A stretch of 64,000 nucleotides of DNA from Bacteroidales bacterium UBA5349 (lineage in GTDB: Bacteria > Bacteroidota > Bacteroidia > Bacteroidales > Tenuifilaceae). The DNA is taken from contig DHQB01000006.1 in NCBI GenBank assembly GCA_002410065.1, forward strand, positions 1-64,000, written 5' to 3'. Shown here one piece after another: positions 1 to 7,483 of the stretch. The notes beneath the pieces are model-generated. The model did no database searches and was not told the origin of the DNA. It saw only the letters and a list, made by a program, of their open reading frames with translations. The position numbers and the translations under genes are program-made. Numbering within the stretch: the stretch's first letter is position 1; the number at the start of each line of letters is the position of its first letter.

Positions 1-42
1 TAAACTTTTTTCAGGACGAGTCACTCACCAATAACAAAAAAA

Positions 43-363
43 ATGAAAAAACTTGCAGTTTGCACACTTGGAGCATTGATGCTATTTGTGTTTTCTCCTA
101 TTCAACTTAACGCAGCAACAGAAGCCACTCCAGTAGCAACTAACTCGGCTATTGCCATTCAAGCAACCGAAAGCAAAGAGTTAGTTCAACGTTTAGAAGA
201 GATTAAGGATTCGAACAAGTCGGACTTAAGCTTTTCGCAAAAAAAAGAGCTTCGCAAAGAGGTTCGCACCATTAAAAGCGAGCTAAAACAACGAGGTGAT
301 GGGATTTACATTTCGGCAGGTGCCGCTATAATCATTATCATTCTTTTAATTATTTTACTTTAA
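43..363 (+). CDS. small exported coiled-coil protein with C-terminal membrane helix
   Basis: A 106-residue protein I cannot assign to a named family. Residues 1-24 form a signal peptide ending in LNA-A. Residues 45-85 are rich in Glu, Lys and Leu and look like a helical coiled coil. Residues 90-106 are a run of Ile/Leu that would sit in a membrane. If the signal is cleaved, the product would be a periplasmic helix anchored by its C-terminus. It opens a series of very small envelope and stress-type genes on the same strand (to about 3.8 kb). The start is the ATG after an A-rich stretch. The gene is clearly real by composition and architecture; its function is unknown. Confidence 0.75.
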   Translation: MKKLAVCTLGALMLFVFSPIQLNAATEATPVATNSAIAIQATESKELVQRLEEIKDSNKSDLSFSQKKELRKEVRTIKSELKQRGDGIYISAGAAIIIIILLIILL

Positions 364-408
364 TTAACTGAAAACCATTACGTAAATATTGAAAAGTTGG
401 GTTTAATT

Positions 409-621
409 ATGAAAAACACGAGGACAGTTAGAGTCATTACTTTAATAATAGGCATAGCTATAACTGTAATCAAAGGATTCAACCTCGTTACCAGATAAAA
501 AGTAGTGGATATTGGAGATCTCAAAATCTCACGAAACAAGAACCATTCCATAGTCTGGTAGCCCTTGGTTGGTGCTGTGGCAATGGTTTTAGGAGGTGGA
601 GGTCTAATCGAGGAGCTATAG
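409..621 (+). pseudogene. decayed two-helix small membrane protein, two in-frame stops
   Basis: Reading from the ATG at 409 in a single frame gives a hydrophobic helix starting MKNTRTVRVI and ending in LVTR, then TAA at 496-498. The same frame continues with a KVVDIGDLKI-like stretch up to a Trp, then TAG at 559-561, then a second hydrophobic Gly-rich helix (PLVGAVAMVLGGG) and a final TAG at 619-621. I infer a former protein of about 70 residues with the layout helix, VVDIG-type loop, W-P, helix, which resembles small membrane proteins common in Bacteroidota. Two separate stops make simple sequencing error less likely but do not exclude it. It lies between an exported coiled-coil gene and the OMPLA-like gene. 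Confidence 0.55.
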
Positions 622-719
622 AAAAAATAGTTTAATCTTTTAAGCCTATAATAAATGACTTACCAAGAACGATAAACTTTAAGTCAACAAATTTAACTAG
701 GATTATTAGACTTAACCTG

Positions 720-1673
720 ATGCATAATACAATAAAGTTATCCCTTTGTCTCCTGATAACATCCTTCTTAATTGACGATGCATATTCGCAGAATGATACT
801 GTTATGCCGCCCCCAACCAAGGTGGAAATTGCTGCAAAAAAAAGTGCCATATCAACTTTTAATATGTATCGCGAACCCAGCTACGTTTTGTTTAGCAGGG
901 GACTTGGAAACTTGGAGCCATTAATATTTGAGGGTAATCTTGAGCCCTACTTCATGATAAGCATTAGCGAAAAAGTAAGATGGGGCATTGAGCTCTCACC
1001 TCGTATCGTAATTCGGATGCTCAACGAACACTCCCACCCAATTCGAACGCCCTCTTTTATGCCAAGAGCTACTTTCTTTTATCAATTCCTCGATAAAGAG
1101 ACTAAAAAAAGGGATTTCTTTACCTACTTATCAGTAATGCATCACTCAAATGGACAAGAGGAAAATTTTTTTAATGCAGATTCAACCATAAACACCAATA
1201 CAGGTGATTTCTCTACAAATTGGGTTGAGGGAGGAGTTTTTCTTTCGCGACCAAATGCTAAGTTACAATTTAATACCAATTACATAAAACTATACGCTAC
1301 CTACAATTTTATGCAAGAAGAAAAGTTGGGCGGAGCCTACGGACGGCTAAGATTTTTTGCTAATGTAAAGAGCACCGTTAAACTTTCAAGTTTATTTAGA
1401 ATAATTGTGTCACCCAATGATAAAAACAAGAAGTATGTTTTCAACCAATCTGTTAAGTTGGGATGGATAGCAGGTGAACTAAATGATGAAAAGGCTTTTA
1501 ATATTAAACGACTAATTTTTGATTATTCACTTTCATTTGCTCCCACATTTCTGAAAGAGGTGAATGTTTTTATTCAGTATTATTATGGCCAAGATTACTA
1601 CAATATTAACTTTGGCAGACATCTTAGCGTGGTACGCATAGGAATATCATCAAAACCAGGCATTCTTTTCTAA
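720..1673 (+). CDS. phospholipase A1 (OMPLA)-like outer-membrane barrel protein
   Basis: 317 residues with an N-terminal signal (1-23, ending AYS-Q) and alternating hydrophobic/aromatic strands to the C-terminus, typical of an outer-membrane beta-barrel. The segment MHHSNGQ (His141, Ser143, Asn144, Gly145) matches the HxSNG active-site motif of outer-membrane phospholipase A, which hydrolyses phospholipids that reach the outer leaflet. Asn167 in STNW is a candidate for the third catalytic residue, but its spacing from the Ser is longer than in E. coli PldA. The early FNMYREPSYVLF stretch also resembles the OMPLA N-terminal strand. The barrel assignment is firm; the enzyme activity is inferred from one motif. 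Confidence 0.6.
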   Translation: MHNTIKLSLCLLITSFLIDDAYSQNDTVMPPPTKVEIAAKKSAISTFNMYREPSYVLFSRGLGNLEPLIFEGNLEPYFMISISEKVRWGIELSPRIVIRMLNEHSHPIRTPSFMPRATFFYQFLDKETKKRDFFTYLSVMHHSNGQEENFFNADSTINTNTGDFSTNWVEGGVFLSRPNAKLQFNTNYIKLYATYNFMQEEKLGGAYGRLRFFANVKSTVKLSSLFRIIVSPNDKNKKYVFNQSVKLGWIAGELNDEKAFNIKRLIFDYSLSFAPTFLKEVNVFIQYYYGQDYYNINFGRHLSVVRIGISSKPGILF

Positions 1674-1784
1674 CTCATCAATTGCAGGACTGTGAAAGAT
1701 GTAACTCTTTCCTTTTTTTATGTAATACTTCTCTTGTCGAATAGAATCAACTTTGTCATCAATACTAATTAATACAGAGAAATC

Positions 1785-1940
1785 ATGGGAAATATTTTAT
1801 ATGTAGTTGCTGTAATTCTAATTATTTTGTGGGCAATAGGATACTTGGGCTTCCACACTGGTGGCATTATTCATATTCTACTCATAATTGCCATTATTGC
1901 TATATTGCTCAGAATTATTCAGGGTAAAAAGATTTTCTAA
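1785..1940 (+). CDS. lmo0937-type small membrane protein
   Basis: A 51-residue ORF starting MGNILYVVAVILIILW and ending IIQGKKIF. It has two hydrophobic helices separated by a GYLGFHTGG turn. This is the characteristic form of the lmo0937/DUF5670 family of tiny membrane proteins, often linked to stress genes; no molecular function is known. The start ATG follows GAAATC and the stop is at 1938-1940. It sits about 110 bases after the OMPLA-like gene among other short stress-type genes. Confidence 0.75.
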   Translation: MGNILYVVAVILIILWAIGYLGFHTGGIIHILLIIAIIAILLRIIQGKKIF

Positions 1941-1994
1941 CTTTTGCACTTTAAGAACAAGCTGACTAACTAATTACGTTTAATAAATGCTACC

Positions 1995-2150
1995 ATGTCA
2001 CACGAAAAAGAAGGAAAAGAAAAGTTGAGTAAGAAAACTCCCGCCAAAAACCTTAAGGAGAAACGAGCCGACAAGGCTGCAAAACGAAATGAGAAAGGAA
2101 CGGGAGGTAATTCCCCTATTGTTAGTCCATTTGCCAAACCTAAAAAATAG
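1995..2150 (+). CDS. small lysine-rich basic protein
   Basis: A 51-residue ORF starting MSHEKEGKEKLSKKTPAKN. It is dominated by Lys, Glu, Ala and Asn, with a Pro/Gly tail ending FAKPKK, and it has no membrane segment or cysteine. Such soluble basic peptides recur beside CsbD-like genes in Bacteroidota, but I know of no assigned function. It starts in the context TACC-ATG, shared by neighbouring small genes, and ends 2 bases before the next start, which suggests co-transcription with the CsbD-like gene. It could bind nucleic acid, but nothing here proves that. Confidence 0.6.
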   Translation: MSHEKEGKEKLSKKTPAKNLKEKRADKAAKRNEKGTGGNSPIVSPFAKPKK

Positions 2151-2152
2151 AC

Positions 2153-2338
2153 ATGATTAGTGATACTGATTATAAGTTTTGGGGAAGGTTAAAGGATAAA
2201 CTTATTAAAATTCATCCTACGCTAACAAAATCAGATCTGATTTTGCGAAATGGCACAATTAGCGAAACTCTTAAGACAATCTCGAGCAAATTAGGTATAA
2301 CGGTCAAAGAACTTAAGGAAGAAATTGATAAATTTTAA
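2153..2338 (+). CDS. CsbD-like small stress protein (copy 1)
   Basis: 61 residues: a Trp-containing start (FWGRLKDKLIKIHP), then LTKSDLIL, a short turn, and a helix ending ITVKELKEEIDKF. The order W..LK..L...L...DL....G....L......G.....E......F matches the CsbD general-stress fold, although the sequence is divergent. It resembles the other copy at 3104 in layout, so the two look like old paralogues. It is closely packed behind the basic-peptide gene. Function in this family is unknown beyond stress-linked expression. Confidence 0.6.
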   Translation: MISDTDYKFWGRLKDKLIKIHPTLTKSDLILRNGTISETLKTISSKLGITVKELKEEIDKF

Positions 2339-2354
2339 TCAAAAAAATTATACC

Positions 2355-2582
2355 ATGAATGCCAAAAGTCGCAAAAAATCAAAAACCACATTAGCCTACA
2401 TAGTTATTGCAATTTTGATTCTGGTAATTATTCTGTTTTTTTGGGGCGGAGATGGATTAAGAGGGACTAGCATAGGCCGTTCAATTGGATATTCTCAATG
2501 GGACTGGACACAAATTATAATTAGCTTAATTATCGGTTTTGCACTGGGATGGCTAGTTTGCAAAAGGAAAAGAACAAGATGA
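2355..2582 (+). CDS. small two-helix membrane protein
   Basis: 75 residues from the ATG at 2355. This start has the TACC-ATG context of its neighbours; an upstream in-frame start at 2325 would overlap the previous gene. A basic N-terminus (AKSRKKSK) is followed by one helix (about 12-30), a GGDGLRGTSIGRSIGYSQWD loop, and a second helix (about 52-70) ending in KRKRTR. The topology suggests an inner-membrane protein with both ends in the cytoplasm. No family with a known role is recognised. It lies between two CsbD-like genes. Confidence 0.6.
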   Translation: MNAKSRKKSKTTLAYIVIAILILVIILFFWGGDGLRGTSIGRSIGYSQWDWTQIIISLIIGFALGWLVCKRKRTR

Positions 2583-2892
2583 TGAATGATTCTTTCTGAG
2601 GGTATAAGTCCAACATATTTCCCCTACCTTTTTGTGTTAGAGTTTACGAGAGGTTTGACAGGAAGACATATATTTCAAGGATGAATTCAATGATAATATC
2701 TTCCCGTTTTGGCAACTAAATTGAGAAAGTAATGATGGGCTCTGCAAAAAAGTTAAGCTAATTAATAAAAGAAAATTGCTGGGGAACTTCATTTAAATAA
2801 AAGTACACTAGAAACTAAACCATGATGTATTGAAAATACATAGGTTTAAATATTTTACAGCTAATTCAATTAGCAAATATTTGATGATCATA

Positions 2893-2972
2893 AGACGACA
2901 CTTCGATCGTCGGACTTCCAGTTTTGGTCACAGAGCTTGCTTCGCTACCGACAGGTAGATCGAAGTGCCGAC
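2893..2972. repeat. GC-richer inverted-repeat element in an AT-rich gap
   Basis: The 521-base gap 2583-3103 has no convincing gene. Within it, CACTTCGATC at 2899-2908 is repeated inverted at 2958-2967 (GATCGAAGTG). Between them is a small TACC-gaca-GGTA hairpin at 2947-2958, and CGGACTTC/CGACTTC words lie near both arms. The block is visibly richer in G+C than its surroundings. It resembles a short palindromic intergenic repeat (REP- or MITE-remnant-like), but no second copy exists in this window. The rest of the gap is AT-rich and unremarkable up to the promoter motif at 3058. Confidence 0.35.
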
Positions 2973-3057
2973 TTCTGTCTTTGAACTTTCTACTAAATAC
3001 TGTGAATTCTGTAAATATTAGCAGAAATTATATAACAGTATAACTGTAAACCAAGGG

Positions 3058-3065
3058 TAAATTTG
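3058..3065 (+). promoter_or_regulatory. -7 promoter motif for the second CsbD-like gene
   Basis: TAAATTTG fits the Bacteroidota -7 consensus TAnnTTTG and lies 38 bases before the ATG at 3104. No clear -33 TTG at the usual distance. Confidence 0.35.
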
Positions 3066-3103
3066 CTAAGTCAATTATTAACAATACTGTAAAATCAATT
3101 ACC

Positions 3104-3292
3104 ATGAATACTGTTATTGGGTTTTGGAATGTACGAAAGGAAATTTTAAAGAAAAATTTCCCTAATATCTCCGATAATGATCTGCACTTTTATGAAGGCA
3201 AAGAAAAGGAGATGATGGAGATACTAGGCTACAAACTTGGTAAATCAGAAGATGAACTACGCGAAATTATTAATGCTTTAACTATAGAGTAA
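3104..3292 (+). CDS. CsbD-like small stress protein (copy 2)
   Basis: 62 residues. The layout is FWNVRKEILKKNFPNIS, then DNDLHFYEGKEKEMMEILG, then KLGKSEDELREIINALT. The W..K..LK..FP.ISD.DL...EGKE pattern with two amphipathic helices is typical of Bacteroidota CsbD-type stress proteins and is closer to the family than the copy at 2153. The gene has its own upstream gap with a TAAATTTG motif, so it is probably transcribed separately. A stress role is inferred from the family; the molecular activity is unknown. Confidence 0.7.
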   Translation: MNTVIGFWNVRKEILKKNFPNISDNDLHFYEGKEKEMMEILGYKLGKSEDELREIINALTIE

Positions 3293-3349
3293 GGGCGTTT
3301 TGATGTATATTTTTATTGCAAAATCGACATTAATTACAAGTTAGAACAT

Positions 3350-3772
3350 ATGAAAATACCTAAAGTTTTTTTTTACCTTCTTATCCTAACTGCACTAATT
3401 TCAAGTTGCAAAGCAAAGCAAGCAACAAAGAACACGTATACATCTTCCATTTCATCAGATGAGAATTTCGACAAGTTTTACAATAGGTTTCATGCCGATA
3501 GTGCATTTCAGATCTCAAGAATAGTTTTCCCTTTGGACGGAATGTATACAAATGGTCATGAAGAAAAAAGATGGGATAAAAAGAATTGGGTAATAATTAA
3601 AACAAGAATATATGACATTGATACAACAGATTTCAAGGTAGATTACAAGAAAACTGAAAATACATTTACTCAAAAAGTTTGGGTTGAGAATTCGGGATTT
3701 GCCTCACAATGCCGCTTTGAGCTAATTAAAAAGAAATGGCATCTTGTTTACTTTTTAGATCAAAACCTATAG
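3350..3772 (+). CDS. DUF4348-like lipoprotein
   Basis: 140 residues. A signal with lipobox (ALISSC, Cys20) indicates a lipid-anchored envelope protein. The mature part contains FDKFYNRFHADSAFQISRI followed by VFPLDG, which matches the start of the DUF4348 domain found in Bacteroidota lipoproteins, then several charged beta strands ending WHLVYFLDQNL. No catalytic residues are evident and no function is known for the family. It follows the CsbD-like gene by 57 bases and closes the cluster of small envelope proteins. Confidence 0.65.
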   Translation: MKIPKVFFYLLILTALISSCKAKQATKNTYTSSISSDENFDKFYNRFHADSAFQISRIVFPLDGMYTNGHEEKRWDKKNWVIIKTRIYDIDTTDFKVDYKKTENTFTQKVWVENSGFASQCRFELIKKKWHLVYFLDQNL

Positions 3773-3912
3773 TAAGAAATTTGAACAATATTTAGATCCA
3801 AAAATATTATCACGCTTAGTAAATAAAAAAAAATCTTATAAAAACCATCCTTGTGGGAGAACAAGGGGCGAAACCGAAAAGCCTTACGAGTAGGAAACTT
3901 AAAACTGAAGGC

Positions 3913-4389
3913 ATGAAAAAATTAGGATTTACCATTCTGTTAATATTATCCAGTTACTTTTTAAGTAATGCACAAGATTACAATACTGGTATTGGGCTTC
4001 GCGGTGGGTTTGCTAATGGGATAACCATTAAACATTTTGTTACTCAAAAGGCAGCTTTTGAGGGAATAATTTCAAGTCGCTGGCGTGGGCTTGAATTAAC
4101 TGGCCTTTACGAGGTTCATGGGCGAGCATTTCAAACCGAGCGAATGAAATGGTACATCGGATTTGGTGCACACGTTGGGTTTTGGAATGGTGATTATACA
4201 GAAAAATACTGGGGCGATCCTGGAAAATCGTATACCGTTATTGGACTTGATGGAATTTTGGGACTTGAGTACAGCTTCACAGAGGTTCCAATAAATATTG
4301 GTATCGACTGGAAACCCGCATTTAACGTTTACGGCCAATCTGGTTTCTGGGCCGATGGTGGGGCTTTGTCAATTAGATACATCTTTTAA
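3913..4389 (+). CDS. small outer-membrane beta-barrel protein
   Basis: 158 residues from the ATG at 3913. This start places a standard signal peptide (MKKLGFTILLILSSYFLSNAQ) at the N-terminus; an in-frame extension to 3853 would put a basic non-signal sequence in front and is rejected. The mature part has alternating strands (GIGLRGGFANGITIKHF, WYIGFGAHVGFW, ALSIRYIF) and ends in Phe, as expected for an outer-membrane barrel of about eight strands. No specific function is recognisable. It lies 11 bases before the next barrel gene, so the two are probably co-transcribed. Confidence 0.7.
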   Translation: MKKLGFTILLILSSYFLSNAQDYNTGIGLRGGFANGITIKHFVTQKAAFEGIISSRWRGLELTGLYEVHGRAFQTERMKWYIGFGAHVGFWNGDYTEKYWGDPGKSYTVIGLDGILGLEYSFTEVPINIGIDWKPAFNVYGQSGFWADGGALSIRYIF

Positions 4390-4400
4390 AAACAAAAAAA

Positions 4401-5021
4401 ATGAAAAAAACTATCTTATTTCTATTCGCTTTGGCTTTACTAGTTGCCAATGTTAGTATTGCTCAGGATATACATTTTGGGCCAAAAGTTGGACTAAATT
4501 TAGCCAACGTTTACGACACGAAGGGTGAAAAATTCGATGCCGACGCAAAACTTGGTTTTGTTGCCGGGGCGTTCTTGTCCATTCCCATTGGCAGTTTTTT
4601 AGGCATACAGCCAGAACTGCTATACTCGCAAAAGGGATTTAAGGCATCGGGAAGTACACTGGGTGTTCCTTATACGTTTACACGCACATTAAATTATCTT
4701 GATATCCCTCTTTTAATAACACTTAAGCCAACCCCAATGTTAACTATATTGGCTGGGCCCCAGTATTCATATTTACTGAGCCGAAAAGAGGTTTTCTCTA
4801 ATTCGCTAATTACTACTGAACAGCAAGATGAGTTTAAGAATGATAACATACGAAAAAACACGCTATGCTTTATAGGTGGTTTCGATGTAAATGTTAGCCG
4901 TTTAATAATTGGTGCACGAGTTGGATGGGATCTTTATCAGAACGTTGGTGATGGAACCTCAATAACCCCACGTTACAAAAATGTTTGGTACCAAGTTACA
5001 TTAGGATTTAGCATTTTCTAG
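4401..5021 (+). CDS. PorT-family outer-membrane beta-barrel protein
   Basis: 206 residues with a signal peptide (1-21, ending IAQ) and a barrel of the OMP_b-brl_2 type. Diagnostic stretches are GPKVGLNLANV at the start, IQPELLYSQKGFK, LNYLDIPLLI, and the closing YQVTLGFSIF. These proteins are common and functionally diverse in Bacteroidota; the family name does not imply a type IX secretion role. The better PorT candidate in this window is at 35.4 kb. It is the second gene of a two-barrel unit, followed by a hairpin. Confidence 0.75.
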   Translation: MKKTILFLFALALLVANVSIAQDIHFGPKVGLNLANVYDTKGEKFDADAKLGFVAGAFLSIPIGSFLGIQPELLYSQKGFKASGSTLGVPYTFTRTLNYLDIPLLITLKPTPMLTILAGPQYSYLLSRKEVFSNSLITTEQQDEFKNDNIRKNTLCFIGGFDVNVSRLIIGARVGWDLYQNVGDGTSITPRYKNVWYQVTLGFSIF

Positions 5022-5030
5022 ATAAACTTA

Positions 5031-5073
5031 TAAATCATTATCGGTGCTCAATGTGAGCATCGCTAATGATTTA
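5031..5073 (+). terminator. strong hairpin after the barrel gene pair
   Basis: 20-base arms at 5031-5050 and 5054-5073 pair at 18 of 20 positions around a 3-base loop, starting 10 bases after the stop at 5021. The following bases are A/T-rich rather than a clean T run. It could end transcription or protect the 3' end of the message. The remainder of the 5022-5338 gap holds only a -7 motif at 5282. Confidence 0.5.
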
Positions 5074-5281
5074 TAATTATCAATTATTGTATTTACTCTG
5101 CCTCATAGCTGTTCTGATGTGAGCAAAGTTTTTAATATAAACTTACTTCATCGCCCGCATGATGTAAACCTTATTCCCAATTCCTCAATTAAGTATTTCC
5201 TAAACAATCCACATTATTGTTATCAGTGATATATGTAACTTATATTGATTACTATGTAACAATACCCTCTTACTATCAAGG

Positions 5282-5289
5282 TATCTTTG
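5282..5289 (+). promoter_or_regulatory. -7 promoter motif upstream of the ice-binding-type gene
   Basis: TATCTTTG matches TAnnTTTG and lies 49 bases before the ATG at 5339. No matching -33 element was seen at the usual spacing. Confidence 0.35.
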
Positions 5290-5338
5290 CTTAACAAAAT
5301 AAACATACATCAAAAACCTATTCACTAAAAACAATAAA

Positions 5339-6409
5339 ATGAAACTAAAAACAATTATTCCGATCGTAGCTATTTTGCTACCAATTGTATTTATGTCAAG
5401 TTGTGAAAAAGATGACACAGATGATGGTTTAAGGCCCACAATCGTATCATCCGACCCTCTAAGCAATCAAACGGACGTTGCTCGTAATAAAGTTATTTCC
5501 ATAACTTTTAGCGAAGCCATGGATCCAACAACCATTAACACTTCATCCTTTACACTAAAACAGGGCACTACTCAAATTGTAGGTGTTGTAGCATATTCTG
5601 GAGTAACAGCAACATTTACTTCATCGAGCACTTTTAATGCAAAAAGCAATTATACCGCAACAATAACTACTGCGGCTAAAAGCATTAAAGGAAAAACACT
5701 GGGAAAAAATCACGCTTGGAACTTTACTACAGGTGGCAGCACTGCAAGTATAAATCCTGTTAATCTTGGATCTGCAATTAACTATGTTATTCTAGCCAAA
5801 ACAGCAATCAATAACAGTGGAACTTCTGCTGTTACTGGAGATCTGGGCCTTAGTCCAGCGGCAACCTCGTATATTACGGGTCTCTCTTTAACCGATTTCA
5901 CTGGTTATGCAACATCTGCTCAGGTTACTGGGCAAGTATTTGCTGCCGATATGGCCGATCCTACTCCTATTAACCTTACAACTGCAGTAAACAACATGAT
6001 AACTGCATACAACGATGCTGCAGGTCGAACATTAATCGATTTTCTGGAATTAGGTACAGGCAATATTGGTGGAAAAACCTTAACACCTGGTATCTACAAA
6101 TGGACAAATACGGTTACTATTCCCACTGATGTTACCATTTCAGGCAGTTCAACTGATGTTTGGATATTCCAAATTGCTCAAAACCTTACAATGAGTTCAG
6201 CCGCTAAAATTATTTTAAGTAACGGTGCTCAGGCTAAAAATATATTTTGGCAGGTGGCAGGACAGGCAACTTTTGGAACAACATCTCATTTTGAGGGAGT
6301 AATACTGTCAATGACGGGGATTACTTTCCAAACTGGCGCTTCGATGAATGGAAGAGCGCTTGCGCAAACCGCGGTTGTGCTCGATGGTAACGCAATAACT
6401 CAGCCATAG
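5339..6409 (+). CDS. ice-binding-type (DUF3494) lipoprotein with Ig-like domain
   Basis: 356 residues. A lipoprotein signal with lipobox MSSC (Cys22) is followed by a short acidic linker. Residues about 31-133 form a bacterial Ig-like domain of the SbsA/Big_5 type (PTIVSSDPLSNQTDVARNK, ISITFSEAMDP, NHAWNFTTG). From about 138 to the end is a DUF3494 ice-binding-protein beta-solenoid: NLGSAINYVILAKTAINNSG, VTGDLGLSP, TLTPGIYKW, DVWIFQIAQNL, NIFWQVAG, HFEGVILSMTGITF and GASMNGRALAQTAVVLDGN. Such domains bind ice or act as extracellular adhesins. The lipid anchor and Ig spacer suggest cell-surface display. The gene stands alone between a -7 motif and a strong terminator. Confidence 0.8.
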   Translation: MKLKTIIPIVAILLPIVFMSSCEKDDTDDGLRPTIVSSDPLSNQTDVARNKVISITFSEAMDPTTINTSSFTLKQGTTQIVGVVAYSGVTATFTSSSTFNAKSNYTATITTAAKSIKGKTLGKNHAWNFTTGGSTASINPVNLGSAINYVILAKTAINNSGTSAVTGDLGLSPAATSYITGLSLTDFTGYATSAQVTGQVFAADMADPTPINLTTAVNNMITAYNDAAGRTLIDFLELGTGNIGGKTLTPGIYKWTNTVTIPTDVTISGSSTDVWIFQIAQNLTMSSAAKIILSNGAQAKNIFWQVAGQATFGTTSHFEGVILSMTGITFQTGASMNGRALAQTAVVLDGNAITQP

Positions 6410-6431
6410 TAAAACAAATTATATTGAGCTT

Positions 6432-6465
6432 AAAAAAGAAGTTGCCAATTGGCAACTTCTTTTTT
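6432..6465 (+). terminator. rho-independent terminator
   Basis: A perfect inverted repeat (arms 6432-6446 and 6451-6465) begins 22 bases after the ice-binding-type gene. The A6 and T6 ends make it able to work in both directions. Confidence 0.8.
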
Positions 6466-6525
6466 GTATGTGAATTATGTAAATCTATTGAAAAGATATG
6501 TAACAACCTTGGCTAGTAAGGGGGC

Positions 6526-6533
6526 TATCTTTG
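6526..6533 (+). promoter_or_regulatory. -7 promoter motif for the 6585 gene
   Basis: TATCTTTG (TAnnTTTG) lies 51 bases before the ATG at 6585. No -33 element at standard spacing. Confidence 0.35.
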
Positions 6534-6584
6534 ATACAATAGAAAACTGTATATCAGATAAGATAAACGCTAAAAAGAGAAATT

Positions 6585-7469
6585 ATGAGAGAGAAAAATA
6601 TCATTCAAACTACCAAAAATTTGCTGTCAAGAATTTTATCAAAGAGACATACCTTAAGTCTGGCTATAGTTCTTGTTAGCATAGTAGCAATGGCAAGATC
6701 ACCATTAGCTTCGGAGAAACAAATTGGAATGTTCCTAAACTCTACCACCTGTGTAGTTTTAGAAAATGGGGTGAATCTGTATAATGGATTTATTAAAGAA
6801 GCTGTGGAAAAACATTGGAAAACCACCCCATTTGAATTTATTGACGAAACCGAGTTTGAAATTCGTCGGTTCGATTCAAGGTACTCTTTTCTGGTACTAA
6901 TGAAAAATGTGTACGACAACGACCCAGGCGGTGTTAGCTACGACTATATTAGCTTAGTACTGGGGTCAAATGCACAAAAACTTGCAGATATGCCCGAGAT
7001 ATCTAATATACCCCTTAAATATTCCGACGATAACAACCTAGATTATGAGTATGCAATACCCGCAATTGTAAAGTTTGTTCAAATTCATGCAAAAAATCTT
7101 GAAAAGAAACGTTTTGGGATCTCACTAAGAGAATTGCAATACTATAACAAATCGGGATTTAAGGGAAAGCAACTATTAATGAACCGCGGAAAAATGGCAC
7201 CCGATGCATACTCAATCGATAAAATTAATAGCATTTACCCTTACTTCATCAAACTACTCTCCTCTTCCGAGATACAAGAAGAAATTGCATCAAACCCAAA
7301 GAATGCCCTTTTTCACTTTCACGTAGGCCCAAACCAGGATCAGAATGTTGGCAAATGCTTTGAAATGATTTTTGATGTGGATGGAAATCTTTACTACTAC
7401 CACTCCCGGATGATTACAAATGCGGATAAGGACGGCTTTAACATAAGCGACTTTAAACGCATCAAGTAA
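6585..7469 (+). CDS. uncharacterised protein with N-terminal membrane helix or signal
   Basis: 294 residues that I do not recognise. Residues 1-21 are basic and polar, then LSLAIVLVSIVAMARSPLA forms a hydrophobic segment that could be a signal or membrane anchor. The rest is a mixed alpha/beta soluble domain with a long Tyr-rich central part (YEYAIPAIVKFVQIH, RELQYYNKSGFKGK) and a C-terminal beta section ending YYYHSRMITNADKDGFN. No nucleotide-binding, metal or catalytic motif is evident. It sits 14 bases before a cupin gene, and the two probably form an operon. Confidence 0.6.
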   Translation: MREKNIIQTTKNLLSRILSKRHTLSLAIVLVSIVAMARSPLASEKQIGMFLNSTTCVVLENGVNLYNGFIKEAVEKHWKTTPFEFIDETEFEIRRFDSRYSFLVLMKNVYDNDPGGVSYDYISLVLGSNAQKLADMPEISNIPLKYSDDNNLDYEYAIPAIVKFVQIHAKNLEKKRFGISLRELQYYNKSGFKGKQLLMNRGKMAPDAYSIDKINSIYPYFIKLLSSSEIQEEIASNPKNALFHFHVGPNQDQNVGKCFEMIFDVDGNLYYYHSRMITNADKDGFNISDFKRIK

Positions 7470-7483
7470 TAAAATTAAACAAA

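Noticed and set aside
632..850. 72-codon minus-strand ORF over the start of the OMPLA-like gene
   Set aside because: Overlaps the signal-peptide region of a well-supported plus-strand gene and has no family features.
3853..3912. Longer start of the barrel gene at 3913
   Set aside because: The extra 20 residues are basic and would block the signal peptide that begins at the ATG at 3913.
3773..3912. Structured RNA in the leader of the barrel gene
   Set aside because: A short CCTTGT/ACAAGG hairpin and a purine-rich stretch are present, but nothing matches a known RNA family.
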